Assembly (NCBI RefSeq): GCF_027579695.1
Contig: NW_026869982.1
Location: forward strand, 1,051,001 to 1,115,000
DNA length: 64,000 nt
Source: Neoarius graeffei
Lineage: Eukaryota; Chordata; Actinopteri; Siluriformes; Ariidae
Reading direction: 5' to 3'
Below the pieces are notes generated by a model. That model had not been told where the DNA came from and searched no databases. It saw only the letters and a list, made by a program, of their open reading frames with translations. The position numbers were made by a program, and so were the translations under genes. This document shows, in pieces, positions 23,701 to 36,400 of this stretch. Within the stretch, counting starts at the first letter, position 1. Every line of letters begins with the position of its first letter.

Positions 23701-26700
23701 AAACAGATTTCTGCAAGAAGACAAAATAAAATGCTTACAGTACCTGGTATTCCTAGGCAGTCTCCCACTCAAGTACTAACCAGGCCCAACTCTGTTTAGC
23801 TTCTGAGATCAGATGGGATCAGGCGTTGTCAGAGTGGTTTGGACGTAAACAACAGTCTGGAAATGTGTGCCTTGCCTTGCCTTGCCTTGCCTTGCGCCCA
23901 GAAGGAAAATTCTTGCCTTGCGACCAGAAGGAAAATTCAAACAGATTTCTGCAAGAAGACAAAATAAAATGCTTACAGTACCTGGTATTCCTAGGCAGTC
24001 TCACACTCAAGTACTAACCAGGCCCAACTCTGTTTAGCTTCTGAGATCAGACGGGATCAGGCGTTGTCAGAGTGGTTTGGCCGTAAGCAACAGCTTGTTG
24101 GAAATGTGCCGTTTTTCTTGCCTTGCGATCAGAAGGAAAATTCTTGCCTTGCGACCAGAAGGAAAATTCAAACAGATTTCTGCAAGAAGACAAAATAAAA
24201 TGCTTACAGTACCTGGTATTCCTAGGCAGTCTCCCACTCAAGTACTAACCAGGCCCAACTCTGTTTAGCTTCTGAGATCAGACGGGATCAGGCGTTGTCA
24301 GAGTGGTTTGGCCGTAAGCAACAGCTTGTTGGAAATGTGCCGTTTTTCTTGCCTTGCGATCAGAAGGAAAATTCTTGCCTTGCGACCAGAAGGAAAATTC
24401 AAACAGATTTCTGCAAGAAGACAAAATAAAATGCTTACAGTACCTGGTATTCCTAGGCAGTCTCACACTCAAGTACTAACCAGGCCCAACTCTGTTTAGC
24501 TTCTCAGATCAGACAGGATCAGGCATTGTCAGAGTGGTTTGGACGTAAACAACAGTCTGGAAATGTGTGCCTTGCCTTGCCTTGCCTTGCGCCCAGAAGG
24601 AAAATTCTTGCCTTGCGAGCAGAAGGAAAATTCAAACAGATTTCTGCAAGAAGACAAAATAAAATGCTTACAGTACCTGGTATTCCTAGGCAGTCTCCCA
24701 CTCAAGTACTAACCAGGCAAAACTCTGTTTAGCTTCTGAAATCAGACGGGATCAGGCATTGTCAGAGTGGTTTGGCCGTGAGCAACAGTTTGCTGGAAAT
24801 GTGCCGTTTTTCTTGCCTTGCCTTGCCTTGCGCCCAGAAGGAAAATTATTGCCTTGCGAGCAGAAGGAAAATTCAAACAGATTTCTGCAAGAAGACAAAA
24901 TAAAATGCTTACAGTACCTGGTATTCCTAGGCAGTCTCCCACTCAAGTACTAACCAGGCCCAACTCTGTTTAGCTTCTGAGATCAGACGGGATCAGGCGT
25001 TGTCAGAGTGGTTTGGCCGTAAGCAACAGCTTGTTGGAAATGTGCCGTTTTTCTTGCCTTGCGATCAGAAGGAAAATTCTTGCCTTGCGACCAGAAGGAA
25101 AATTCAAACAGATTTCTGCAAGAAGACAAAATAAAATGCTTACAGTACCTGGTATTCCTAGGTAGTCTCCCACTCAAGTACTAACCAGGCCCAACTCTGT
25201 TTAGCTTCTGAGATCAGATGGGATCAGGCGTTGTCAGAGTGGTTTGGACGTAAACAACAGTCTGGAAATGTGTGCCTTGCCTTGCCTTGCCTTGCCTTGC
25301 CTTGCGCCCAGAAGGAAAATTCTTGCCTTGCGAGCAGAAGGAAAATTCAAACAGATTTCTGCAAGAAGACAAAATAAAATGCTTACAGTACCTGGTATTC
25401 CTAGGCAGTCTCCCACTCAAGTACTAACCAGGCCCAACTCTGTTTAGCTTCTGAGATCAGACGGGATCAGGCGTTGTCAGAGTGGTTTGGCCGTAAGCAA
25501 CAGCTTGTTGGAAATGTGCCGTTTTTCTTGCCTTGCGATCAGAAGGAAAATTCTTGCCTTGCGACCAGAAGGAAAATTCAAACAGATTTCTGCAAGAAGA
25601 CAAAATAAAATGCTTACAGTACCTGGTATTCCTAGGCAGTCTCCCACTCAAGTACTAACCAGGCCCAACTCTGTTTAGCTTCTGAGATCAGACGGGATCA
25701 GGCGTTGTCAGAGTGGTTTGGCCGTAAGCAACAGCTTGTTGGAAATGTGCCGTTTTTCTTGCCTTGCGATCAGAAGGAAAATTCTTGCCTTGCGACCAGA
25801 AGGAAAATTCAAACAGATTTCTGCAAGAAGACAAAATAAAATGCTTACAGTACCTGGTATTCCTAGGCAGTCTCCCACTCAAGTACTAACCAGGCCCAAC
25901 TCTGTTTAGCTTCTGAGATCAGATGGGATCAGGCGTTGTCAGAGTGGTTTGGACGTAAACAACAGTCTGGAAATGTGTGCCTTGCCTTGCCTTGCCTTGC
26001 CTTGCCTTGCGCCCAGAAGGAAAATTCTTGCCTTGCGAGCAGAAGGAAAATTCAAACAGATTTCTGCAAGAAGACAAAATAAAATGCTTACAGTACCTGG
26101 TATTCCTAGGCAGTCTCCCACTCAAGTACTAACCAGGCCCAACTCTGTTTAGCTTCTGAGATCAGACGGGATCAGGCGTTGTCAGAGTGGTTTGGCCGTA
26201 AGCAACAGCTTGTTGGAAATGTGCCGTTTTTCTTGCCTTGCGATCAGAAGGAAAATTCTTGCCTTGCGACCAGAAGGAAAATTCAAACAGATTTCTGCAA
26301 GAAGACAAAATAAAATGCTTACAGTACCTGGTATTCCTAGGCAGTCTCCCACTCAAGTACTAACCAGGCCCAACTCTGTTTAGCTTCTGAGATCAGACGG
26401 GATCAGGCGTTGTCAGAGTGGTTTGGCCGTAAGCAACAGCTTGTTGGAAATGTGCCGTTTTTCTTGCCTTGCGATCAGAAGGAAAATTCTTGCCTTGCGA
26501 CCAGAAGGAAAATTCAAACAGATTTCTGCAAGAAGACAAAATAAAATGCTTACAGTACCTGGTATTCCTAGGCAGTCTCCCACTCAAGTACTAACCAGGC
26601 CCAACTCTGTTTAGCTTCTGAGATCAGATGGGATCAGGCGTTGTCAGAGTGGTTTGGACGTAAACAACAGTCTGGAAATGTGTGCCTTGCCTTGCCTTGC

Positions 26701-29700
26701 CTTGCCTTGCCTTGCGCCCAGAAGGAAAATTCTTGCCTTGCGAGCAGAAGGAAAATTCAAACAGATTTCTGCAAGAAGACAAAATAAAATGCTTACAGTA
26801 CCTGGTATTCCTAGGCAGTCTCCCACTCAAGTACTAACCAGGCCCAACTCTGTTTAGCTTCTGAGATCAGACGGGATCAGGCGTTGTCAGAGTGGTTTGG
26901 CCGTAAGCAACAGCTTGTTGGAAATGTGCCGTTTTTCTTGCCTTGCGATCAGAAGGAAAATTCTTGCCTTGCGACCAGAAGGAAAATTCAAACAGATTTC
27001 TGCAAGAAGACAAAATAAAATGCTTACAGTACCTGGTATTCCTAGGCAGTCTCCCACTCAAGTACTAACCAGGCCCAACTCTGTTTAGCTTCTGAGATCA
27101 GACGGGATCAGGCGTTGTCAGAGTGGTTTGGCCGTAAGCAACAGCTTGTTGGAAATGTGCCGTTTTTCTTGCCTTGCGATCAGAAGGAAAATTCTTGCCT
27201 TGCGACCAGAAGGAAAATTCAAACAGATTTCTGCAAGAAGACAAAATAAAATGCTTACAGTACCTGGTATTCCTAGGCAGTCTCACACTCAAGTACTAAC
27301 CAGGCCCAACTCTGTTTAGCTTCTCAGATCAGACAGGATCAGGCATTGTCAGAGTGGTTTGGACGTAAACAACAGTCTGGAAATGTGTGCCTTGCCTTGC
27401 CTTGCCTTGCCTTGCCTTGCCTTGCCTTGCCTTGCCTTGCCTTGCCTTGCCTTGCCTTGCCTTGCGCCCAGAAGGAAAATTCTTGCCTTGCGAGCAGAAG
27501 GAAAATTCAAACAGATTTCTGCAAGAAGACAAAATAAAATGCTTACAGTACCTGGTATTCCTAGGCAGTCTCCCACTCAAGTACTAACCAGGCCCAACTC
27601 TGTTTAGCTTCTGAGATCAGACGGGATCAGGCGTTGTCAGAGTGGTTTGGCCGTAAGCAACAGCTTGTTGGAAATGTGCCGTTTTTCTTGCCTTGCGATC
27701 AGAAGGAAAATTCTTGCCTTGCGACCAGAAGGAAAATTCAAACAGATTTCTGCAAGAAGACAAAATAAAATGCTTACAGTACCTGGTATTCCTAGGCAGT
27801 CTCCCACTCAAGTACTAACCAGGCCCAACTCTGTTTAGCTTCTGAGATCAGATGGGATCAGGCGTTGTCAGAGTGGTTTGGACGTAAACAACAGTCTGGA
27901 AATGTGTGCCTTGCCTTGCCTTGCCTTGCCTTGCGCCCAGAAGGAAAATTCTTGCCTTGCGACCAGAAGGAAAATTCAAACAGATTTCTGCAAGAAGACA
28001 AAATAAAATGCTTACAGTACCTGGTATTCCTAGGCAGTCTCACACTCAAGTACTAACCAGGCCCAACTCTGTTTAGCTTCTGAGATCAGACGGGATCAGG
28101 CGTTGTCAGAGTGGTTTGGCCGTAAGCAACAGCTTGTTGGAAATGTGCCGTTTTTCTTGCCTTGCGATCAGAAGGAAAATTCTTGCCTTGCGACCAGAAG
28201 GAAAATTCAAACAGATTTCTGCAAGAAGACAAAATAAAATGCTTACAGTACCTGGTATTCCTAGGCAGTCTCCCACTCAAGTACTAACCAGGCCCAACTC
28301 TGTTTAGCTTCTGAGATCAGACGGGATCAGGCGTTGTCAGAGTGGTTTGGCCGTAAGCAACAGCTTGTTGGAAATGTGCCGTTTTTCTTGCCTTGCGATC
28401 AGAAGGAAAATTCTTGCCTTGCGACCAGAAGGAAAATTCAAACAGATTTCTGCAAGAAGACAAAATAAAATGCTTACAGTACCTGGTATTCCTAGGCAGT
28501 CTCACACTCAAGTACTAACCAGGCCCAACTCTGTTTAGCTTCTCAGATCAGACAGGATCAGGCATTGTCAGAGTGGTTTGGACGTAAACAACAGTCTGGA
28601 AATGTGTGCCTTGCCTTGCCTTGCCTTGCGCCCAGAAGGAAAATTCTTGCCTTGCGAGCAGAAGGAAAATTCAAACAGATTTCTGCAAGAAGACAAAATA
28701 AAATGCTTACAGTACCTGGTATTCCTAGGCAGTCTCCCACTCAAGTACTAACCAGGCAAAACTCTGTTTAGCTTCTGAAATCAGACGGGATCAGGCATTG
28801 TCAGAGTGGTTTGGCCGTGAGCAACAGTTTGCTGGAAATGTGCCGTTTTTCTTGCCTTGCCTTGCCTTGCGCCCAGAAGGAAAATTATTGCCTTGCGAGC
28901 AGAAGGAAAATTCAAACAGATTTCTGCAAGAAGACAAAATAAAATGCTTACAGTACCTGGTATTCCTAGGCAGTCTCCCACTCAAGTACTAACCAGGCCC
29001 AACTCTGTTTAGCTTCTGAGATCAGACGGGATCAGGCGTTGTCAGAGTGGTTTGGCCGTAAGCAACAGCTTGTTGGAAATGTGCCGTTTTTCTTGCCTTG
29101 CGATCAGAAGGAAAATTCTTGCCTTGCGACCAGAAGGAAAATTCAAACAGATTTCTGCAAGAAGACAAAATAAAATGCTTACAGTACCTGGTATTCCTAG
29201 GCAGTCTCCCACTCAAGTACTAACCAGGCCCAACTCTGTTTAGCTTCTGAGATCAGATGGGATCAGGCGTTGTCAGAGTGGTTTGGACGTAAACAACAGT
29301 CTGGAAATGTGTGCCTTGCCTTGCCTTGCCTTGCCTTGCCTTGCCTTGCGCCCAGAAGGAAAATTCTTGCCTTGCGAGCAGAAGGAAAATTCAAACAGAT
29401 TTCTGCAAGAAGACAAAATAAAATGCTTACAGTACCTGGTATTCCTAGGCAGTCTCCCACTCAAGTACTAACCAGGCCCAACTCTGTTTAGCTTCTGAGA
29501 TCAGACGGGATCAGGCGTTGTCAGAGTGGTTTGGCCGTAAGCAACAGCTTGTTGGAAATGTGCCGTTTTTCTTGCCTTGCGATCAGAAGGAAAATTCTTG
29601 CCTTGCGACCAGAAGGAAAATTCAAACAGATTTCTGCAAGAAGACAAAATAAAATGCTTACAGTACCTGGTATTCCTAGGCAGTCTCCCACTCAAGTACT

Positions 29701-30441
29701 AACCAGGCCCAACTCTGTTTAGCTTCTGAGATCAGACGGGATCAGGCGTTGTCAGAGTGGTTTGGCCGTAAGCAACAGCTTGTTGGAAATGTGCCGTTTT
29801 TCTTGCCTTGCGATCAGAAGGAAAATTCTTGCCTTGCGACCAGAAGGAAAATTCAAACAGATTTCTGCAAGAAGACAAAATAAAATGCTTACAGTACCTG
29901 GTATTCCTAGGCAGTCTCCCACTCAAGTACTAACCAGGCCCAACTCTGTTTAGCTTCTGAGATCAGACGGGATCAGGCGTTGTCAGAGTGGTTTGGCCGT
30001 AAGCAACAGCTTGTTGGAAATGTGCCGTTTTTCTTGCCTTGCGATCAGAAGGAAAATTCTTGCCTTGCGACCAGAAGGAAAATTCAAACAGATTTCTGCA
30101 AGAAGACAAAATAAAATGCTTACAGTACCTGGTATTCCTAGGCAGTCTCACACTCAAGTACTAACCAGGCCCAACTCTGTTTAGCTTCTCAGATCAGACA
30201 GGATCAGGCATTGTCAGAGTGGTTTGGACGTAAACAACAGTCTGGAAATGTGTGCCTTGCCTTGCCTTGCCTTGCCTTGCCTTGCCTTGCTCCCAGAAGG
30301 AAAATTCTTGCCTTGCGAGCAGAAGGAAAATTCAAACAGATTTCTGCAAGAAGACAAAATAAAATGCTTACAGTACCTGGTATTCCTAGGCAGTCTCCCA
30401 CTCAAGTACTAACCAGGCCCAACTCTGTTTAGCTTCTGAGA
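14711..30441 (-). repeat. C-C-A-rich domain
   Basis: RNA starts: A14771 C15009 C15240 B15471 C15712 A15943 C16226 A16457 C16700 C16931 B17162 C17403 A17634 A17907 B18145 C18386 A18617 B18855 C19096 A19327 C19570 C19801 A20032 C20275 C20506 A20737 B20975 C21216 A21447 C21690 C21921 A22152 C22395 A22626 C22869 C23100 A23331 C23619 A23850 C24088 C24319 A24550 B24783 C25024 A25255 C25498 C25729 A25960 C26203 C26434 A26665 C26908 C27139 A27370 C27658 A27889 C28127 C28358 A28589 B28822 C29063 A29294 C29542 C29773 C30004 A30235. C-C-A phrases of about 705 bp are the commonest motif. Three tandem duplications lie inside, with shifts of 1,691, 2,120 and 4,039 bp. Confidence 0.9.
15963..16032 (+). repeat. 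CCTTG run with one interruption
   Basis: Fourteen pentamers, one of which reads ACTTG (A at 16018). This is the only long run in the window with an internal base change. Confidence 0.85.
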
Positions 30442-33400
30442 TCAGACGGGATCAGGCGTTCTCAGAGTGGTTTGGCCGTAAGCAACAGCTTGTTGGAAAT
30501 GTGCCGTTTTTCTTGCCTTGCGATCAGAAGGAAAATTCTTGCCTTGCGACCAGAAGGAAAATTCAAACAGATTTCTGCAAGAAGACAAAATAAAATGCTT
30601 ACAGTACCTGGTATTCCTAGGCAGTCTCACACTCAAGTACTAACCAGGCCCAACTCTGTTTAGCTTCTCAGATCAGACAGGATCAGGCATTGTCAGAGTG
30701 GTTTGGACGTAAACAACAGTCTGGAAATGTGTGCCTTGCCTTGCCTTGCCTTGCGCCCAGAAGGAAAATTCTTGCCTTGCGAGCAGAAGGAAAATTCAAA
30801 CAGATTTCTGCAAGAAGACAAAATAAAATGCTTACAGTACCTGGTATTCCTAGGCAGTCTCCCACTCAAGTACTAACCAGGCAAAACTCTGTTTAGCTTC
30901 TGAAATCAGACGGGATCAGGCATTGTCAGAGTGGTTTGGCCGTGAGCAACAGTTTGCTGGAAATGTGCCGTTTTTCTTGCCTTGCCTTGCCTTGCGCCCA
31001 GAAGGAAAATTATTGCCTTGCGAGCAGAAGGAAAATTCAAACAGATTTCTGCAAGAAGACAAAATAAAATGCTTACAGTACCTGGTATTCCTAGGCAGTC
31101 TCCCACTCAAGTACTAACCAGGCAAAACTCTGTTTAGCTTCTGAAATCAGACGGGATCAGGCATTGTCAGAGTGGTTTGGCCGTGAGCAACAGTTTGCTG
31201 GAAATGTGCCGTTTTTCTTGCCTTGCCTTGCCTTGCGCCCAGAAGGAAAATTATTGCCTTGCGAGCAGAAGGAAAATTCAAACAGATTTCTGCAAGAAGA
31301 CAAAATAAAATGCTTACAGTACCTGGTATTCCTAGGCAGTCTCCCACTCAAGTACTAACCAGGCCCAACTCTGTTTAGCTTCTGAGATCAGACGGGATCA
31401 GGCGTTGTCAGAGTGGTTTGGCCGTAAGCAACAGCTTGTTGGAAATGTGCCGTTTTTCTTGCCTTGCGATCAGAAGGAAAATTCTTGCCTTGCGACCAGA
31501 AGGAAAATTCAAACAGATTTCTGCAAGAAGACAAAATAAAATGCTTACAGTACCTGGTATTCCTAGGCAGTCTCCCACTCAAGTACTAACCAGGCCCAAC
31601 TCTGTTTAGCTTCTGAGATCAGACGGGATCAGGCATTGTCAGAGTGGTTTGGACGTAAACAACAGCCTGGAAATGTGTGCCTTGCCTTGCCTTGCCTTGC
31701 GCCCAGAAGGAAAATTCTTGCCTTGCGAGCAGAAGGAAAATTCAAACAGATTTCTGCAAGAAGACAAAATAAAATGCTTACAGTACCTGGTATTCCTAGG
31801 CAGTCTCCCACTCAAGTACTAACCAGGCAAAACTCTGTTTAGCTTCTGAAATCAGACGGGATCAGGCATTGTCAGAGTGGTTTGGCCGTGAGCAACAGTT
31901 TGCTGGAAATGTGCCGTTTTTCTTGCCTTGCCTTGCCTTGCGCCCAGAAGGAAAATTATTGCCTTGCGAGCAGAAGGAAAATTCAAACAGATTTCTGCAA
32001 GAAGACAAAATAAAATGCTTACAGTACCTGGTATTCCTAGGCAGTCTCCCACTCAAGTACTAACCAGGCAAAACTCTGTTTAGCTTCTGAAATCAGACGG
32101 GATCAGGCGTTGTCAGAGTGGTTTGGCCGTAAGCAACAGCTTGTTGGAAATGTGCCGTTTTTCTTGCCTTGCGATCAGAAGGAAAATTCTTGCCTTGCGA
32201 CCAGAAGGAAAATTCAAACAGATTTCTGCAAGAAGACAAAATAAAATGCTTACAGTACCTGGTATTCCTAGGCAGTCTCACACTCAAGTACTAACCAGGC
32301 CCAACTCTGTTTAGCTTCTCAGATCAGACAGGATCAGGCATTGTCAGAGTGGTTTGGACGTAAACAACAGTCTGGAAATGTGTGCCTTGCCTTGCCTTGC
32401 CTTGCCTTGCCTTGCGCCCAGAAGGAAAATTCTTGCCTTGCGAGCAGAAGGAAAATTCAAACAGATTTCTGCAAGAAGACAAAATAAAATGCTTACAGTA
32501 CCTGGTATTCCTAGGCAGTCTCCCACTCAAGTACTAACCAGGCCCAACTCTGTTTAGCTTCTGAAATCAGACGGGATCAGGCATTGTCAGAGTGGTTTGG
32601 CCGTGAGCAACAGTTTGCTGGAAATGTGCCGTTTTTCTTGCCTTGCCTTGCCTTGCGCCCAGAAGGAAAATTATTGCCTTGCTAGCAGAAGGAAAATTCA
32701 AACAGATTTCTGCAAGAAGACAAAATAAAATGCTTACAGTACCTGGTATTCCTAGGCAGTCTCCCACTCAAGTACTAACCAGGCCCAACTCTGTTTAGCT
32801 TCTGAGATCAGACGGGATCAGGCGTTGTCAGAGTGGTTTGGCCGTAAGCAATAGCTTGTTGGAAATGTGCCGTTTTTCTTGCCTTGCGATCAGAAGGAAA
32901 ATTCTTGCCTTGCGACCAGAAGGAAAATTCAAACAGATTTCTGCAAGAAGACAAAATAAAATGCTTACAGTACCTGGTATTCCTAGGCAGTCTCACACTC
33001 AAGTACTAACCAGGCCCAACTCTGTTTAGCTTCTCAGATCAGACAGGATCAGGCATTGTCAGAGTGGTTTGGACGTAAACAACAGTCTGGAAATGTGTGC
33101 CTTGCCTTGCCTTGCCTTGCCTTGCGCCCAGAAGGAAAATTCTTGCCTTGCGAGCAGAAGGAAAATTCAAACAGATTTCTGCAAGAAGACAAAATAAAAT
33201 GCTTACAGTACCTGGTATTCCTAGGCAGTCTCCCACTCAAGTACTAACCAGGCCCAACTCTGTTTAGCTTCTGAGATCAGACGGGATCAGGCGTTCTCAG
33301 AGTGGTTTGGCCGTAAGCAACAGCTTGTTGGAAATGTGCCGTTTTTCTTGCCTTGCGATCAGAAGGAAAATTCTTGCCTTGCGACCAGAAGGAAAATTCA

Positions 33401-36400
33401 AACAGATTTCTGCAAGAAGACAAAATAAAATGCTTACAGTACCTGGTATTCCTAGGCAGTCTCACACTCAAGTACTAACCAGGCCCAACTCTGTTTAGCT
33501 TCTGAGATCAGACGGGATCAGGCGTTGTCAGAGTGGTTTGGCCGTAAGCAACAGCTTGTTGGAAATGTGCCGTTTTTCTTGCCTTGCGATCAGAAGGAAA
33601 ATTCTTGCCTTGCGACCAGAAGGAAAATTCAAACAGATTTCTGCAAGAAGACAAAATAAAATGCTTACAGTACCTGGTATTCCTAGGCAGTCTCACACTC
33701 AAGTACTAACCAGGCCCAACTCTGTTTAGCTTCTCAGATCAGACAGGATCAGGCATTGTCAGAGTGGTTTGGACGTAAACAACAGTCTGGAAATGTGTGC
33801 CTTGCCTTGCCTTGCCTTGCCTTGCCTTGCCTTGCCTTGCCTTGCCTTGCCTTGCCTTGCCTTGCTCCCAGAAGGAAAATTCTTGCCTTGCGAGCAGAAG
33901 GAAAATTCAAACAGATTTCTGCAAGAAGACAAAATAAAATGCTTACAGTACCTGGTATTCCTAGGCAGTCTCCCACTCAAGTACTAACCAGGCCCAACTC
34001 TGTTTAGCTTCTGAGATCAGACGGGATCAGGCGTTCTCAGAGTGGTTTGGCCGTAAGCAACAGCTTGTTGGAAATGTGCCGTTTTTCTTGCCTTGCGATC
34101 AGAAGGAAAATTCTTGCCTTGCGACCAGAAGGAAAATTCAAACAGATTTCTGCAAGAAGACAAAATAAAATGCTTACAGTACCTGGTATTCCTAGGCAGT
34201 CTCACACTCAAGTACTAACCAGGCCCAACTCTGTTTAGCTTCTCAGATCAGACAGGATCAGGCATTGTCAGAGTGGTTTGGACGTAAACAACAGTCTGGA
34301 AATGTGTGCCTTGCCTTGCCTTGCCTTGCGCCCAGAAGGAAAATTCTTGCCTTGCGAGCAGAAGGAAAATTCAAACAGATTTCTGCAAGAAGACAAAATA
34401 AAATGCTTACAGTACCTGGTATTCCTAGGCAGTCTCCCACTCAAGTACTAACCAGGCAAAACTCTGTTTAGCTTCTGAAATCAGACGGGATCAGGCATTG
34501 TCAGAGTGGTTTGGCCGTGAGCAACAGTTTGCTGGAAATGTGCCGTTTTTCTTGCCTTGCCTTGCCTTGCGCCCAGAAGGAAAATTATTGCCTTGCGAGC
34601 AGAAGGAAAATTCAAACAGATTTCTGCAAGAAGACAAAATAAAATGCTTACAGTACCTGGTATTCCTAGGCAGTCTCCCACTCAAGTACTAACCAGGCAA
34701 AACTCTGTTTAGCTTCTGAAATCAGACGGGATCAGGCATTGTCAGAGTGGTTTGGCCGTGAGCAACAGTTTGCTGGAAATGTGCCGTTTTTCTTGCCTTG
34801 CCTTGCCTTGCGCCCAGAAGGAAAATTATTGCCTTGCGAGCAGAAGGAAAATTCAAACAGATTTCTGCAAGAAGACAAAATAAAATGCTTACAGTACCTG
34901 GTATTCCTAGGCAGTCTCCCACTCAAGTACTAACCAGGCCCAACTCTGTTTAGCTTCTGAGATCAGACGGGATCAGGCGTTGTCAGAGTGGTTTGGCCGT
35001 AAGCAACAGCTTGTTGGAAATGTGCCGTTTTTCTTGCCTTGCGATCAGAAGGAAAATTCTTGCCTTGCGACCAGAAGGAAAATTCAAACAGATTTCTGCA
35101 AGAAGACAAAATAAAATGCTTACAGTACCTGGTATTCCTAGGCAGTCTCCCACTCAAGTACTAACCAGGCCCAACTCTGTTTAGCTTCTGAGATCAGACG
35201 GGATCAGGCATTGTCAGAGTGGTTTGGACGTAAACAACAGTCTGGAAATGTGTGCCTTGCCTTGCCTTGCCTTGCGCCCAGAAGGAAAATTCTTGCCTTG
35301 CGAGCAGAAGGAAAATTCAAACAGATTTCTGCAAGAAGACAAAATAAAATGCTTACAGTACCTGGTATTCCTAGGCAGTCTCCCACTCAAGTACTAACCA
35401 GGCAAAACTCTGTTTAGCTTCTGAAATCAGACGGGATCAGGCATTGTCAGAGTGGTTTGGCCGTGAGCAACAGTTTGCTGGAAATGTGCCGTTTTTCTTG
35501 CCTTGCCTTGCCTTGCGCCCAGAAGGAAAATTATTGCCTTGCGAGCAGAAGGAAAATTCAAACAGATTTCTGCAAGAAGACAAAATAAAATGCTTACAGT
35601 ACCTGGTATTCCTAGGCAGTCTCCCACTCAAGTACTAACCAGGCAAAACTCTGTTTAGCTTCTGAAATCAGACGGGATCAGGCGTTGTCAGAGTGGTTTG
35701 GCCGTAAGCAACAGCTTGTTGGAAATGTGCCGTTTTTCTTGCCTTGCGATCAGAAGGAAAATTCTTGCCTTGCGACCAGAAGGAAAATTCAAACAGATTT
35801 CTGCAAGAAGACAAAATAAAATGCTTACAGTACCTGGTATTCCTAGGCAGTCTCACACTCAAGTACTAACCAGGCCCAACTCTGTTTAGCTTCTCAGATC
35901 AGACAGGATCAGGCATTGTCAGAGTGGTTTGGACGTAAACAACAGTCTGGAAATGTGTGCCTTGCCTTGCCTTGCCTTGCCTTGCCTTGCGCCCAGAAGG
36001 AAAATTCTTGCCTTGCGAGCAGAAGGAAAATTCAAACAGATTTCTGCAAGAAGACAAAATAAAATGCTTACAGTACCTGGTATTCCTAGGCAGTCTCCCA
36101 CTCAAGTACTAACCAGGCCCAACTCTGTTTAGCTTCTGAAATCAGACGGGATCAGGCATTGTCAGAGTGGTTTGGCCGTGAGCAACAGTTTGCTGGAAAT
36201 GTGCCGTTTTTCTTGCCTTGCCTTGCCTTGCGCCCAGAAGGAAAATTATTGCCTTGCTAGCAGAAGGAAAATTCAAACAGATTTCTGCAAGAAGACAAAA
36301 TAAAATGCTTACAGTACCTGGTATTCCTAGGCAGTCTCCCACTCAAGTACTAACCAGGCCCAACTCTGTTTAGCTTCTGAGATCAGACGGGATCAGGCGT

